Below, one piece after another: positions 23,579 through 32,612 of a stretch of DNA of 64,000 bases (the first letter of the stretch is position 1; every line of letters starts with the position of its first letter). A program made the translations under genes and the position numbers. This stretch comes from Dyella sedimenti (GTDB lineage Bacteria; Pseudomonadota; Gammaproteobacteria; Xanthomonadales; Rhodanobacteraceae): assembly GCF_022760995.1 (NCBI RefSeq), contig NZ_JAKWJO010000003.1, positions 186,001 through 250,000 on the forward strand, written 5' to 3'. Under the pieces are notes generated by a model. That model searched no databases. It worked only from the letters and a program-made list of their open reading frames with translations, and was not told where the DNA came from.

Positions 23579-25708
23579 ATGAAGGCTAAGCGGTTTCGAA
23601 TCCAGAACTTCAGAAATATTGATGACAGCGGTTGGATCTTGCTTGATCAAGTGACAGCATTTGTTGGGCGCAACGAATCTGGAAAGACCACGCTCCTAAA
23701 GGCCTTGCACAAGTTCAATCCGGCGTCCACGGAGCCATACGACCCAATGCGCGAGTTTCCGCGCGATCGCTACATGCGGGATTTCGTCGGCGGTGGCTCG
23801 AAGGGCAGTGACTGGCCTGTCTGCTCCGTCGCCTTTGCGGTTGACGATGCGCTGAAAGCCGATATGGCGGATCTGCTGCCACCCGATCAGATCCCGCCGA
23901 CCGAAGTGATTGCGACGCGCTACTACGACGGCTCCATCACATTCGAATACGAACCTGATATTGCCGAGCAACCCCTTTCGCCAGAGCCCGTACTTGCCGG
24001 ACTGAAGGCTTTTGCCAGCGGCGCGCGTCGCCTCCGAGCACCGACGCCCGAGCAGGAAGAGGCAACTGCCGAGACAAGGAACGCGCTCGCACAGTGGGCG
24101 ACTCAGTGGCAGGACAAGCTCAAGGGTTCCGCAGACCTTCGTGGTGACGCCGGGGCCAAGATGCTCGCCAAGCTAAAGGCGGAGGCAGAGACCAAGAGCA
24201 GCCCACAGACCGCCGATCTTGTCGAAGCGCTCCACGAGGCAGTTGATCCGGTTCTCGAAGCGGCCAAGGAAGGGCCAGTCCTGCCCAAGCTCGACAGCTT
24301 GATCGAAGACGCGCTTCCCGTTCTGATCTACTTCGAGAACTACGGTGTCCTTGACAGTGCGATTTATCTGCCGCGGTTCCTCGAAGACCTTCAACGTGAT
24401 CGAAACAATCCTCGCGTACGCACGATCAATGCGATGTTCAAGCATGTCGCGCTCGACGCGAAGGACATAGCTGACCTAGGTGCGGAAGAAGCTAGGGCGC
24501 AACGTCAAAACGGCCAACAGCCAAACGCCGAGACCGTTGCCAAGGATCAACGGCGAAAAGAGGAGCGCGCGATCCGCCTCAACTCTGCATCGAACGACAT
24601 AAGCACCCGGTTCTCTGACTGGTGGTCGCAGCGCCGGCACAAGATCCGCTATCACGCTGACGGCGATTATTTCCGAATCTGGGTCGCTGACGACCGAAGG
24701 CCGGATGTGGAAATCGAGCTGGAAGCCCGAAGCAAGGGATTCCAGTGGTTCTTCTCCTTCTACCTGGTGTTCCTCGTAGAGTCCGAAGAGGGGCACAAGG
24801 ACGCAATCCTTCTTCTCGACGAGCCGGGGATGAACCTACATCCAACGGCTCAGCAGGAGCTTCTGGCCTTCTTCGAGCGCCTGGCCGAAAAGAACCAGCT
24901 CGTATATACGACCCACTCGCCGTTCCTCGTGGACGGCGAGCACATCTATCGCGTCCGCCCTGTCACGGAGGACAACACAGGCCACTCGCGGATCAGTGCC
25001 GACACATGGCCCAGAGACCGCGAGACCATCTTTCCGCTGCAAGCCGCCGCTGGCTACGCCATGTTGCGCGGCCTCTTCCAGCACAAGAAGAACGTGCTCG
25101 TCGAGGGCATGAGCGATTACTACTACCTTCACGCACTTAATCAGCAGTGCCGTGCGAAGGGTCTCCCCGCGCTTTCGGAGGACATCTACATCACGCCGTG
25201 CGGCGGGACTAAGCTCGTCGGTCACATAGCGGCCTTGTTCCTCGGGCAGGACGTTCGGCCCCTGATCCTTCTCGATTCCGACGAGGCTGGCCGAGTCAGG
25301 CGCGACGCACTTCTTAAGGAGTTGTATCTCGGGAAAGACAGCAACATCGTCATGCTCGACGACGCCTTACAACAGCCAGGAGCTACCGTCGAGATTGAAG
25401 ACATCCTTGGAGAGGATGTCATCCTACCAGTCCTCAATCCTCTCTTGTCAGAGCCGCTTCGCCTGCCAGAAGAAGAAGGCAGGACCCGCAGCCTTCCCGA
25501 TCGAATCAAGGCTTCCGCTAAAGAGAAGGACATCGACTTGCCCGATGGCTGGAAGACCACGGTCGCTCTTCAACTGGTTTCGTCGTGGTCACAGCAGGGC
25601 GTCGTGCTTCCCGATCCCGTGCTAGAAAGGGCCGGGAAGCTCTTCTTCGCCATCCAGGAACGCTTCGCAGCCTCGGCCCCTGCTCAGCTTCCCGCTTGGC
25701 TTCGCTGA
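23579..25708 (+). CDS. OLD-family ATPase with TOPRIM nuclease domain
   Basis: In this 709-aa protein, an ABC/SMC-like ATPase comes first: Walker A GRNESGKT at 30-37, helical insert, then Walker B ILLLDEPGMNLHP and the H-loop YTTHSPF. A C-terminal TOPRIM domain has the metal Glu509 (LVEGMSDYYYL) and the Asp566-x-Asp568 pair (LLDSDEAG). P2 OLD and Gabija GajA are nucleases of this type. The gene is the last of the operon, 65 bases after DUF499. Its codon choice looks less GC-biased than that of its neighbours, which suggests a separate origin. It may act on its own or as the nuclease of the system. Confidence 0.85.
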   Translation: MKAKRFRIQNFRNIDDSGWILLDQVTAFVGRNESGKTTLLKALHKFNPASTEPYDPMREFPRDRYMRDFVGGGSKGSDWPVCSVAFAVDDALKADMADLLPPDQIPPTEVIATRYYDGSITFEYEPDIAEQPLSPEPVLAGLKAFASGARRLRAPTPEQEEATAETRNALAQWATQWQDKLKGSADLRGDAGAKMLAKLKAEAETKSSPQTADLVEALHEAVDPVLEAAKEGPVLPKLDSLIEDALPVLIYFENYGVLDSAIYLPRFLEDLQRDRNNPRVRTINAMFKHVALDAKDIADLGAEEARAQRQNGQQPNAETVAKDQRRKEERAIRLNSASNDISTRFSDWWSQRRHKIRYHADGDYFRIWVADDRRPDVEIELEARSKGFQWFFSFYLVFLVESEEGHKDAILLLDEPGMNLHPTAQQELLAFFERLAEKNQLVYTTHSPFLVDGEHIYRVRPVTEDNTGHSRISADTWPRDRETIFPLQAAAGYAMLRGLFQHKKNVLVEGMSDYYYLHALNQQCRAKGLPALSEDIYITPCGGTKLVGHIAALFLGQDVRPLILLDSDEAGRVRRDALLKELYLGKDSNIVMLDDALQQPGATVEIEDILGEDVILPVLNPLLSEPLRLPEEEGRTRSLPDRIKASAKEKDIDLPDGWKTTVALQLVSSWSQQGVVLPDPVLERAGKLFFAIQERFAASAPAQLPAWLR

Positions 25709-25757
25709 CTTCGTCGTTTGCAAGCGCATCTGCCTCAAGGAGTTCGAAGGTTAACGC

Positions 25758-26213
25758 TCACTGAACCAATCGAGCCTCGAGATTACGACGTGCTACGAGT
25801 CCTGGCAACACCTTCCCTCCGCCATATACCCACCGCCTCAGCTCGAGCGCGGCCGCCTTCCAGTCCCGCTCATTGACGCGTCGCCGCAGCGTCGAGGTCT
25901 GCAGCCGCCCCGCCCCCAGGTTGAAGGTGAAGTCCACGATGGCCGCCAGCCGCCCCTCCGGCTCCGCGGCCAACACCGGGCAGTAGCGCAGCGTGGCGGC
26001 GAGCGCCACCTTCAGATCCTGGGCGAGGTAGGCCTCCGCCTCGCCTTCCGTGATCGGCGGGTGCTTCGGATCGCACAGATGCCCGTAGCCGATGGTCCAG
26101 TAGCCGGCCGGGCACACGTACGGGTGTGCGCGGCCGGGGTCGTGCTTGGGCACGCGGTGGAAGCCCTCGAAGCGTTTGGCCAGGTCGATGGCCGCCTGGG
26201 GTACCTCGATCAC
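25758..26213 (-). CDS. Phage lysozyme, glycoside hydrolase family 24
   Basis: This 151-aa endolysin would cut peptidoglycan at lysis. Glu16 in RFEGF is the catalytic acid, and WTIGYGH (39-45) holds the conserved Thr40. Cys34 lies five residues before the Thr, where T4 lysozyme has its Asp; an insertion of about nine residues separates it from Glu16, and Asp25 lies eight residues after Glu16. It has no signal peptide or anchor, so release depends on the holin. The start is a GTG overlapping the holin stop (GTGA). Confidence 0.88.
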   Translation of the reverse strand: MIEVPQAAIDLAKRFEGFHRVPKHDPGRAHPYVCPAGYWTIGYGHLCDPKHPPITEGEAEAYLAQDLKVALAATLRYCPVLAAEPEGRLAAIVDFTFNLGAGRLQTSTLRRRVNERDWKAAALELRRWVYGGGKVLPGLVARRNLEARLVQ

Positions 26214-26686
26214 GGCCGCACCCGGTCGAACACCCGGCCCAGGAACCAGAAGTTCAGGACGCCCGCCCACAGGGCCTGGTCGGCCTCGGTCCAGGCCGCC
26301 TGGATGGCCGGGATCCAGTCCGCCCCGGCCTCGACGGCGCCCACGAAGGCGGCGGTCTTGGCCGCGCAGTACAGCGCCATGAACCAGTAGGTGATGACGG
26401 GGCGGACGCTGCTGGAGAGCGCATCGGCCCAGCGGGCGCCCGATCGCTGTCCCTGCGCCGCCACCGCCTCGCGCAAGGTCTCGAGGGCCCCCACGTTCCA
26501 GGCGGCATCGGCCCCGGCGCCGATCTCGGCCATGCGCTGCGCACCGCGCAGCTTCTCGAACTCCAAGGCCTTGTCCTGCATGGCGAGTTCATGGCTGCGC
26601 TCGCCCTTGCGGTCGAACCATTTCAGGATCTCCGGCGCCAGACGGAAGGCCCCGCCCAGCAGCCCACCGAGCAGGGTCTCGATCAT
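26210..26686 (-). CDS. Holin, three-helix (GTA-type) family
   Basis: The 158-aa protein begins MIETLLGGLLGGAFRLAPEI, then has a charged helical stretch, and ends with two hydrophobic segments (VITYWFMALYCAAKTAAFVG and a second near WAGVLNFWFLGRV). This pattern fits the three-segment holin family found in gene transfer agents and related phages. It would form the membrane lesion that lets the lysozyme out. It overlaps both neighbours by four bases, forming a lysis cassette. Confidence 0.78.
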   Translation of the reverse strand: MIETLLGGLLGGAFRLAPEILKWFDRKGERSHELAMQDKALEFEKLRGAQRMAEIGAGADAAWNVGALETLREAVAAQGQRSGARWADALSSSVRPVITYWFMALYCAAKTAAFVGAVEAGADWIPAIQAAWTEADQALWAGVLNFWFLGRVFDRVRP

Positions 26687-26973
26687 TGGCCACCTCCCAT
26701 CAGCTTGAGCTTGATGACGGCGCCCGCGACCAGCGCCAGGAGGAAGCCAGTGGTGACGAGCCGGATCACGGTCTGCCAGGCGGTGTGCTTGGCGGCGTTG
26801 AAGGCTTCGAGCAGGCCGCGCAGCTCGCGGATATCGTGGGCGGCGTCCTCGCCGTCAAGGCCGACGTCGGCAAGGGCGCGCCTCGCGCCGCGTTCGGCTG
26901 CGCGTGCGAGCATCTCCTCGAACTCGTCGCGCGGCATGACGACCATGCCGTCTTGCAGAGTGGGTGGGCTCAT
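26683..26973 (-). CDS. Small phage membrane protein of the lysis cassette (DUF6127-like)
   Basis: The 96-aa protein has an acidic, helical N-terminus (PRDEFEEMLARAAERGARRA) and one C-terminal membrane segment (VIRLVTTGFLLALVAGAVIK). Its position beside holin and lysozyme suggests a lysis accessory such as an antiholin; the DUF label is from memory. GGAG lies eight bases before the ATG, just after a terminator hairpin. Confidence 0.65.
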   Translation of the reverse strand: MSPPTLQDGMVVMPRDEFEEMLARAAERGARRALADVGLDGEDAAHDIRELRGLLEAFNAAKHTAWQTVIRLVTTGFLLALVAGAVIKLKLMGGGQ

Positions 26974-26993
26974 TGCTGGTCTCCAGAAACGAA

Positions 26994-27015
26994 GAACCCG
27001 CCGGGCGGCGGGTTC
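26994..27015 (-). terminator. Phage terminator after the tail genes
   Basis: GAACCCGCC and GGCGGGTTC form a 9-bp stem with a 4-base loop, followed on the minus strand by TTCGTTTC. It separates tail genes from the lysis cassette. Related hairpins lie at 41659-41683 and 54537-54566. Confidence 0.7.
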
Positions 27016-27040
27016 GGTGGATGCAGTAAAGAGAATGCGA

Positions 27041-27391
27041 TCAGACGGCGATGCCGGGGCTCCAGCCGGTCGCTTTGTAGACGGAGAGCACGCCCTCGTC
27101 CTCGACGAAGCAGGTCCAGCCGATCTTGGGGACGTGGTACTCCCACGCGCCCGCGATGCGCACCGCGATCTGGTCGGTGCGACCCGCCCAGGCGCCGGTG
27201 GCGGTTGCCGGGACGATGTAGCGATCGCCGTCCACGGGTGTCGCGGGTGGGGTGGCGAGATCGCGGTCCTTGACCGACAGCCCCACCACGGCGCCGAGCC
27301 GCTTCAGGTTGGCGTCCATGCCGCCGTTCCAGTTGTGTTCGCCCTGGGCCCAGCCGTAGGCGAGGCCGAGGTTCGGGTCATTCAAGGCCAT
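27041..27391 (-). CDS. DUF2793 phage structural protein
   Basis: The 116-aa protein has GDRYIVPATATGAWAG, IAVRIAGAWEYHVPKIGWTC and a terminal VYKATGWSP; these are the hallmarks of DUF2793, a short beta-rich unit found at the end of phage tail modules and within tail fibres. It probably decorates the tail tip or receptor-binding complex. It overlaps the tail-tip gene by one base and is the last tail gene before the terminator. Confidence 0.75.
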   Translation of the reverse strand: MALNDPNLGLAYGWAQGEHNWNGGMDANLKRLGAVVGLSVKDRDLATPPATPVDGDRYIVPATATGAWAGRTDQIAVRIAGAWEYHVPKIGWTCFVEDEGVLSVYKATGWSPGIAV

Positions 27392-29592
27392 CAGACACCT
27401 CCGTAGTAGTCGCCGTAACGCAGGCCGTAGCCGGTACGGTCGAATTCGATGACGTGTTTCTGCCAGGACACGTGGCCGTCGCGGCTCGCCTCGATCTCCA
27501 CCTTGACGTGCGCGTTGACGCGCCCGAGGCCGGAGTCGGCGAGCTCCTGCGCCAGCGGCCAGGTGGTACCGTTACCCGTGATGCCGCTCACCGTGCGCGC
27601 GAGCTGCCCATTCTCGTTGTAGAAGCGCACGGTTGTGGTCTGGCCCGCCTCCGGCGTGATCGCCCCCTCGGTCTGCAGGACGAGGTAGGCGGTCTGGGAC
27701 TGGCGGTTGCGCGTGGCCCAGCTTACGTTGATCTCGCCGGCTACCACGGTTGGATAGCGCTTGCCGTTGATCTGGGCGTTGCCGGGGCAGTACGGACGAA
27801 TGAAGCGCTTGTCGAGTGGCAGGCTCATCTCCGTTGCCGCCGCCTCGGGCAGCGTGCCGCGTGCCGTGCGGGTGAGGAGCTTCACGCGCACCGTCTCGCC
27901 GGCGACGTACTCGGGCGTGAGGTAGTGGCGGAAGCCGTCGACGAACCAGATGCGGCTGCCTGCGGGGTGGCTCGCCGGCACCGTATCGAGCATCCCGCGC
28001 TCCAAGGTGACGGTCTGGGTCGCGAGGTTGAGCGACACCACCTTGAGCCATTCGCCGTCGATCACCGTGAGTCCTCCGGCAGTCACCTCCTCGAGGTCGA
28101 TGCCGGAGGTCAGCCCCACGCTCACCTGCGCGGCCGACTGCGGCAGCATTGCCGTGAGAACCGCCGTGGGCGTGAAGATGCCGAAGCCCTTGTCGGCGAA
28201 ACTGCCGCTGACGCGGGCCAGCGCCTTGAAGCCGAAGGCGTCCGACGAGGGGCGCGAACCGCAGGCTGCCACCAGGCCGTCGAGATCGTCGATGTCGCCG
28301 AGCAGGCTCTGGGACTCGCCGGTGAAGTCCTTGACCACCGACCAGTACGGCACCTCGAACAGGGTCTGGTGGGGGCACGGCGCCGGCAGGCTGGTCGGCT
28401 CCGTCCAGCCCGAGGGCGGCGGCGCCGAGTAGACCGACTGCGGCAGGCCGAAGATGTCCTGCACGCACTCCACCCGCACCGTGCCGTTCGCCAGCTCCCC
28501 GTAGGCGATGCGCGCGACGCGCATCACCATCTGGTCGATGCCGTAGGGCGGCCAGGAGAGCTTCACCACATCGCCGATGTTGAGGCCGGAGGCCTGGCGG
28601 TTGGCGACGAAGGTGCATTTGGCGAGGGGGCTTACGAGTTGCTTCAACTCGCGCATGGCCACCCGGTTGGCCAGCTCCGCTCGGCTGATGCCGGGGTAGT
28701 TGACCGTGGTCGCCACCACGCCGCCGTTGAGCTGCACGGCGGCGATGTCCTGCACTGTGACGCTGCCGTCCTTGTCCGTGACGCCGTCGCGGTAGACGAC
28801 GGTCACCTGGTTGGTGATCTCACCCCAGGAGGGCCGCGTGAAGTCCTCGATGCGCAGGATGTTACTGGGGTCGAAGATCGGTAGACTGGAGATCGTGTAA
28901 TCGTCGCGCGCGAGCTTGAGGGTGAAGAGCCCGGTGCGCGGATGGACGTAGAGCAGCCCGTCCACGTGCCTGAGCACCGACAGGATGAAGTCCTCGATGG
29001 TCTCTTCCTTGTTCCACAGCAGCGACAGCCCGAAGCCCTCGGCATGGAGCGTGTCGGCGGCCGCCGTGAAGCTGGCATCGTCGATGTCACTCGTCGGGTA
29101 ACCCATGCCCCACTCGCCGTTGGTGAGGCACTCGCGCACGATGTGGGCCGGGTTGGCGTCGCCGGAGATCTCGGCCTTGGCCGCGTACCACTGCCTCGGC
29201 ACCCGCTTGGCGCGCACCGACCATGACTTGATGTAGGGGTTCATGGCCGCCACCCACACCCGGCGCAGGATCAGCGACACCACGCCGCGGAAGGCCGGGA
29301 TGTCGGCGCCGAGGCGCTCCTGCAGGTAGGCGTTCCGTCCCTGGGTCGGCCCGCCCATCAGGATGTCCACCGGCCCCTGCACGCCGCCCTCGCGCTCCTC
29401 CCCGCCGAAGAGATTGGGGTTGTCGATGGTGATCGTGGTGTTGCCGGTGACGTTGCCCGACCAGGCGACGCGCTCGCCCACCCGGATCTCGGTGATGGCG
29501 TCCAGCGGGCCGTGGCACAGGGCAAGGTGGGCGCCGAGGCCGTACCAATAGCCGACCGTGTACTCCTGACTGCCTTTGCCGCCGCCGCTCAT
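27391..29592 (-). CDS. Tail tip / central fibre protein (phage-tail_3 type)
   Basis: This is a 733-aa protein. The N-terminal YTVGYWYGLGAHLALCHGPL with GERVAWSGN matches the start of GTA-type and lambda gpJ-like hub proteins. The middle (IEDFTRPSWGEITNQVTVVY, ANRVAMRELKQLVSPLAKCTF) is the Phage-tail_3 domain, and the C-terminus is built of fibronectin-like beta units. It would sit at the distal tail end and contact the cell. Its start codon overlaps the stop of the small upstream gene. Confidence 0.83.
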   Translation of the reverse strand: MSGGGKGSQEYTVGYWYGLGAHLALCHGPLDAITEIRVGERVAWSGNVTGNTTITIDNPNLFGGEEREGGVQGPVDILMGGPTQGRNAYLQERLGADIPAFRGVVSLILRRVWVAAMNPYIKSWSVRAKRVPRQWYAAKAEISGDANPAHIVRECLTNGEWGMGYPTSDIDDASFTAAADTLHAEGFGLSLLWNKEETIEDFILSVLRHVDGLLYVHPRTGLFTLKLARDDYTISSLPIFDPSNILRIEDFTRPSWGEITNQVTVVYRDGVTDKDGSVTVQDIAAVQLNGGVVATTVNYPGISRAELANRVAMRELKQLVSPLAKCTFVANRQASGLNIGDVVKLSWPPYGIDQMVMRVARIAYGELANGTVRVECVQDIFGLPQSVYSAPPPSGWTEPTSLPAPCPHQTLFEVPYWSVVKDFTGESQSLLGDIDDLDGLVAACGSRPSSDAFGFKALARVSGSFADKGFGIFTPTAVLTAMLPQSAAQVSVGLTSGIDLEEVTAGGLTVIDGEWLKVVSLNLATQTVTLERGMLDTVPASHPAGSRIWFVDGFRHYLTPEYVAGETVRVKLLTRTARGTLPEAAATEMSLPLDKRFIRPYCPGNAQINGKRYPTVVAGEINVSWATRNRQSQTAYLVLQTEGAITPEAGQTTTVRFYNENGQLARTVSGITGNGTTWPLAQELADSGLGRVNAHVKVEIEASRDGHVSWQKHVIEFDRTGYGLRYGDYYGGV

Positions 29593-29861
29593 CCTGCCTG
29601 CTCCTTCTGTGCGCTTCGCGCATCCCTCGCTGCGCTCGGGACCAGCACTTCGTGCTGTCCTGCGGCCCTTTGGGCCTTGTCGGCTTCCTCGGCGACGCGG
29701 ATCGCCATCGCGTCACCCGTGGCGCGCAGCCAGTCGGCCGGGACCCCTCGCTCCACGAACTCGGCCCAGGTGTGGCTGCGCCCCTCGAACCAGCGACGCA
29801 TGCCGCGGGCGCAGTAGCCCAGGGCACGGGCATGCTCCAGCCGAGCGATGACCTCGGTCAC
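29589..29861 (-). CDS. Small phage tail-module protein
   Basis: This 90-aa helical protein starts at a GTG that overlaps the previous stop (GTGA) and has GGGGG nine bases upstream. It contains WFEGRSHTWAEFVERGVPADW. No domain is recognised. It sits between the TM protein and the tail-tip gene. Confidence 0.6.
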   Translation of the reverse strand: MTEVIARLEHARALGYCARGMRRWFEGRSHTWAEFVERGVPADWLRATGDAMAIRVAEEADKAQRAAGQHEVLVPSAARDARSAQKEQAG

Positions 29862-30097
29862 TTCTTGCCCCCGGAGGACTTGCGGATCGGCCGCACCTGC
29901 ACGTCGCCGTACCAGACCACGTTGGGCCCGGAGATCACCCGCGTACCGAACAGCACCGGGATGGGGGCGTCCTGGGAGGCAATGGGCACGTCCTTGTCGC
30001 CGATCTGGCCCGGCTGGGCGTCCTGCACCTTGGGGCGCGGCGCGAGCAGCGCGGACAGTACCGTGGTGACGACCCAAATGATGATCTGTTGCCACAT
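29858..30097 (-). CDS. Small tail-assembly protein with N-terminal hydrophobic segment
   Basis: The 79-aa protein begins MWQQIIIWVVTTVLSALLAP and continues IPVLFGTRVISGPNVVWYGD, a motif seen at the N-terminus of tail-tip hub proteins in related phages. Here it is a separate gene directly upstream of the hub, so it probably forms part of the hub or guides its assembly. It has a lysine-rich end. Confidence 0.65.
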   Translation of the reverse strand: MWQQIIIWVVTTVLSALLAPRPKVQDAQPGQIGDKDVPIASQDAPIPVLFGTRVISGPNVVWYGDVQVRPIRKSSGGKK

Positions 30098-30106
30098 GGG
30101 AAAGCC

Positions 30107-30904
30107 TTACACGATGGCGTCGCCGGTGAAGGGGTTCTTCACCGGGATGAAGGGGAAGCCGCCGAAGTTGTCCAAGTTGCCGAACCTGTCCTTGCAATGC
30201 GCCATCGTGTGGTCGCAGCCGGCATAGAGCTGGACCGCATCGCCCGCCGTGAGGCCGACCATGGGCGCGACCAGGGTGAGGTCGATCCCGGCGTGACCGA
30301 CGATCATGCGCGCGCCGGCGGTGGTGGCGAGCATGCCGCCCACGAAGTAGCCGTCCGGCCGGCTGGCGGCGGCGGCGACCTGGACGGTCACGCCGCTCAC
30401 CGCCGCTACGGTGCCGTCCACGCGGAAGCTGTCCTTCAGCGCGCCGCATCCGCTGGAGTACAGCACGTGGCGGCACAGCAGCTGGTAGCGGGCGCGCAAG
30501 CCCGGCCGCTTCAGGCTCGAGGCGATGGGCTCGCACTTGAGGGTGGCCTCGGCGCCGGACAGCCGCGCGCCGGTGATCCGCCCCTTCCAGTAGGTGATGA
30601 ACTCGGCGTCGCCGACATGGCGCCGGTAGAGAGTCACGCTCACCACACCCTCGGGCGGGGCGGCGAGAAATAGACTCGCCACGGCCAGGTCGCGCGGCAT
30701 GCGGATCTCCAGCCCCAGCCGCGCGAGCTCGTTGCTCTGCTCGAGGCCGCCGCGCGAGATCGTCGCCGGTTGATAGGTCTCGGATTGGTAGTCCACCGCC
30801 GCCTGCCCCGAGGTGTAGAGCCAGCGCTGCGCGCCCTGGGAGAAGCGGTAGAGCTCCTGCGGTTGTCCGCCGTGGGCGGACTGTTCGATGCTCAGATAGC
30901 TCAT
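30107..30904 (-). CDS. DUF2163 / BR0599-type phage tail protein
   Basis: This is a 265-aa protein. The N-terminal part (LYRFSQGAQRWLYTSGQAAV) and the Cys-rich C-terminus (CRHVLYSSGCGALKDSF; GCDHTMAHCKDRFGN followed by NFGGFPFIPV) match the BR0599 family of distal tail proteins in siphoviruses and gene transfer agents. Its cysteines may form an iron-sulphur cluster, as in the GTA hub complex. It would lie between distal tail ring and tip. It follows the 563-aa tail gene by 9 bases. Confidence 0.82.
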   Translation of the reverse strand: MSYLSIEQSAHGGQPQELYRFSQGAQRWLYTSGQAAVDYQSETYQPATISRGGLEQSNELARLGLEIRMPRDLAVASLFLAAPPEGVVSVTLYRRHVGDAEFITYWKGRITGARLSGAEATLKCEPIASSLKRPGLRARYQLLCRHVLYSSGCGALKDSFRVDGTVAAVSGVTVQVAAAASRPDGYFVGGMLATTAGARMIVGHAGIDLTLVAPMVGLTAGDAVQLYAGCDHTMAHCKDRFGNLDNFGGFPFIPVKNPFTGDAIV

Positions 30905-30913
30905 GGTCTTAGC

Positions 30914-32605
30914 TCATGATCTCAACGTCCGGGTGGAGAGCTGCACGCGCGCCGTGGCGTCCGTCTCCCAATGCAGCTCGACCGCGTCCTGGTCGAGCCG
31001 GGCCAACTCCAGGTACGAGACCTGCAGGAACTGCTGGGGATCGAGGGTCACGCCCAGCGGCGCGTCCAGGGAGAGCAGCTCCTCGTCCTCGGAGATCTCG
31101 TTCGCCCCGGTGATACGGCGATGGAAGGTGCCGGCCGTGGTGAGGAGCCGCAGGTCGCGCCGCAAGGGATCGGCGGCGACGAAGCGGGCGTAGCCGACGT
31201 TGCGGACGACGAGGCCGGCATCCGTGGCCGCCACCGTGCGGCTGACTTCGAGGTCGGACTCGAAGGTCGGCAACCAGCAGGGATTCGCCCGTCCCGCGCG
31301 TGCGGCGAGCCAGCCCCGGAAGGCGGTCGCCTTGCTCCGGTCGGTGAGCAGCCAGGTCAGCGTGCGGCCGATGAGCGGGGAGCCCGACTCGTCGTCGAAG
31401 GTCGGCAGTCCCGTCCCGTAGTCGATGATGGAGAGGCGCCGAAGCCACCTGTCCTCAAGGTCGGTGCTCCGGTTGGGCCGCCAGTCGAACACCCGGTAGC
31501 CCTGATAGGCCGGGCCATAGTCGGCGACCGCGGGCGCCGTGATGTCCTCGATGCCGAAACGGCAGCGGCCGACGGCGATGGTGTCGGTGGGACGCGCCAC
31601 GGCCACCTCGCCCTCGAGGCGGGCGAGCCGCGCCGGGAACACCCGCGTGCCGGCCGGCCAGCTCCCGGCCAGGGGGAGCTTGAGGGTCAGCGTGTTGCCG
31701 GCGATGGAGAGGATCTCCACCGCCTCGTGCCGCGTGTTGGAGCGCCACAGCACCGCCAGGCCGCCGGCGTGGTAGTCGCTGTTGGCGGCGTCCTGCACGG
31801 TGAGCGCGGTGCTGCCGACGGCGGCCTCGCCCGCAAGGGTGGAGACGTCGGTCCACACCGGCAGGCAGTAGATGCGTGCGCCCCAGGCGAACAGCAGGTG
31901 ATCCAGCACCTGGGCGTCTCGACCCTCGATCAGGAATCCATACTCGAAACCGCGTCGCGGCAGCTGCCGCAGGCGCACCCGCTGCTCGGTGCCGTCGTAG
32001 GCCTCCAGCACCTCGGTGAGCCATTCCAGCCGCTCGGTGATCCCTTGCGACCAGTCCGGACGCATGCCGAAGACCACCACGCGGCGGCCGGTGACCACCA
32101 GCAGCGCGGTGAGCCCGCCGGCAAAGACGAAGCGGTAGGCGGCGTCGATCACCGGCGCCCCGCGCGTGCCCGCTGCGAAGGTGTAGAGGCGCGACTGCAG
32201 CGGCCCGAAGGCGAGCGGCGGCGCCGGCTGGCCCGAGAGCAGCAGCCCGTCCGTTCCGGTCTCGTCGATGGCATCGAGCGTCTGCGCGTCGAACCGAGCG
32301 TTCCACACCTCCAGCACCCGCTCGACCGGACTCACCAGGTTGCCGAGATCGATGGTCGAAGGGATGACGTGGATGCGGTGATACCAGTCGGCCCCAAAGA
32401 TGGGCAGCAGAGCGCCGTTGACGCCGAGCCGCAGCTCGTCGACGGGCTGGGTGTCGAGTCGCGCGCCCGGACGCATGACCGAGCTCGCACTCGGGTCGAA
32501 CGGAAAGGCGACCGGCACGCGCTCGGAGACCTCCGGCGAGCGCGACCAGGTCGGCGGCTCCTGGCGGGCGGCACCAGGCAGGATGGAACCGGGAAAGGTC
32601 GGCAT
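30914..32605 (-). CDS. Phage tail protein, 563 aa, unknown role
   Basis: This is a beta-rich structural protein with no signal peptide. Recognisable stretches are LRLGVNGALLPIFGADWYHR near residue 60 and, at the C-terminus, LDPQQFLQVSYLELARLD. The size and position upstream of the BR0599-type gene match distal-tail proteins of related prophages. I do not recognise a named domain. A hydrolase activity is not evident. Confidence 0.65.
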   Translation of the reverse strand: MPTFPGSILPGAARQEPPTWSRSPEVSERVPVAFPFDPSASSVMRPGARLDTQPVDELRLGVNGALLPIFGADWYHRIHVIPSTIDLGNLVSPVERVLEVWNARFDAQTLDAIDETGTDGLLLSGQPAPPLAFGPLQSRLYTFAAGTRGAPVIDAAYRFVFAGGLTALLVVTGRRVVVFGMRPDWSQGITERLEWLTEVLEAYDGTEQRVRLRQLPRRGFEYGFLIEGRDAQVLDHLLFAWGARIYCLPVWTDVSTLAGEAAVGSTALTVQDAANSDYHAGGLAVLWRSNTRHEAVEILSIAGNTLTLKLPLAGSWPAGTRVFPARLARLEGEVAVARPTDTIAVGRCRFGIEDITAPAVADYGPAYQGYRVFDWRPNRSTDLEDRWLRRLSIIDYGTGLPTFDDESGSPLIGRTLTWLLTDRSKATAFRGWLAARAGRANPCWLPTFESDLEVSRTVAATDAGLVVRNVGYARFVAADPLRRDLRLLTTAGTFHRRITGANEISEDEELLSLDAPLGVTLDPQQFLQVSYLELARLDQDAVELHWETDATARVQLSTRTLRS

Positions 32606-32612
32606 GATCCGC

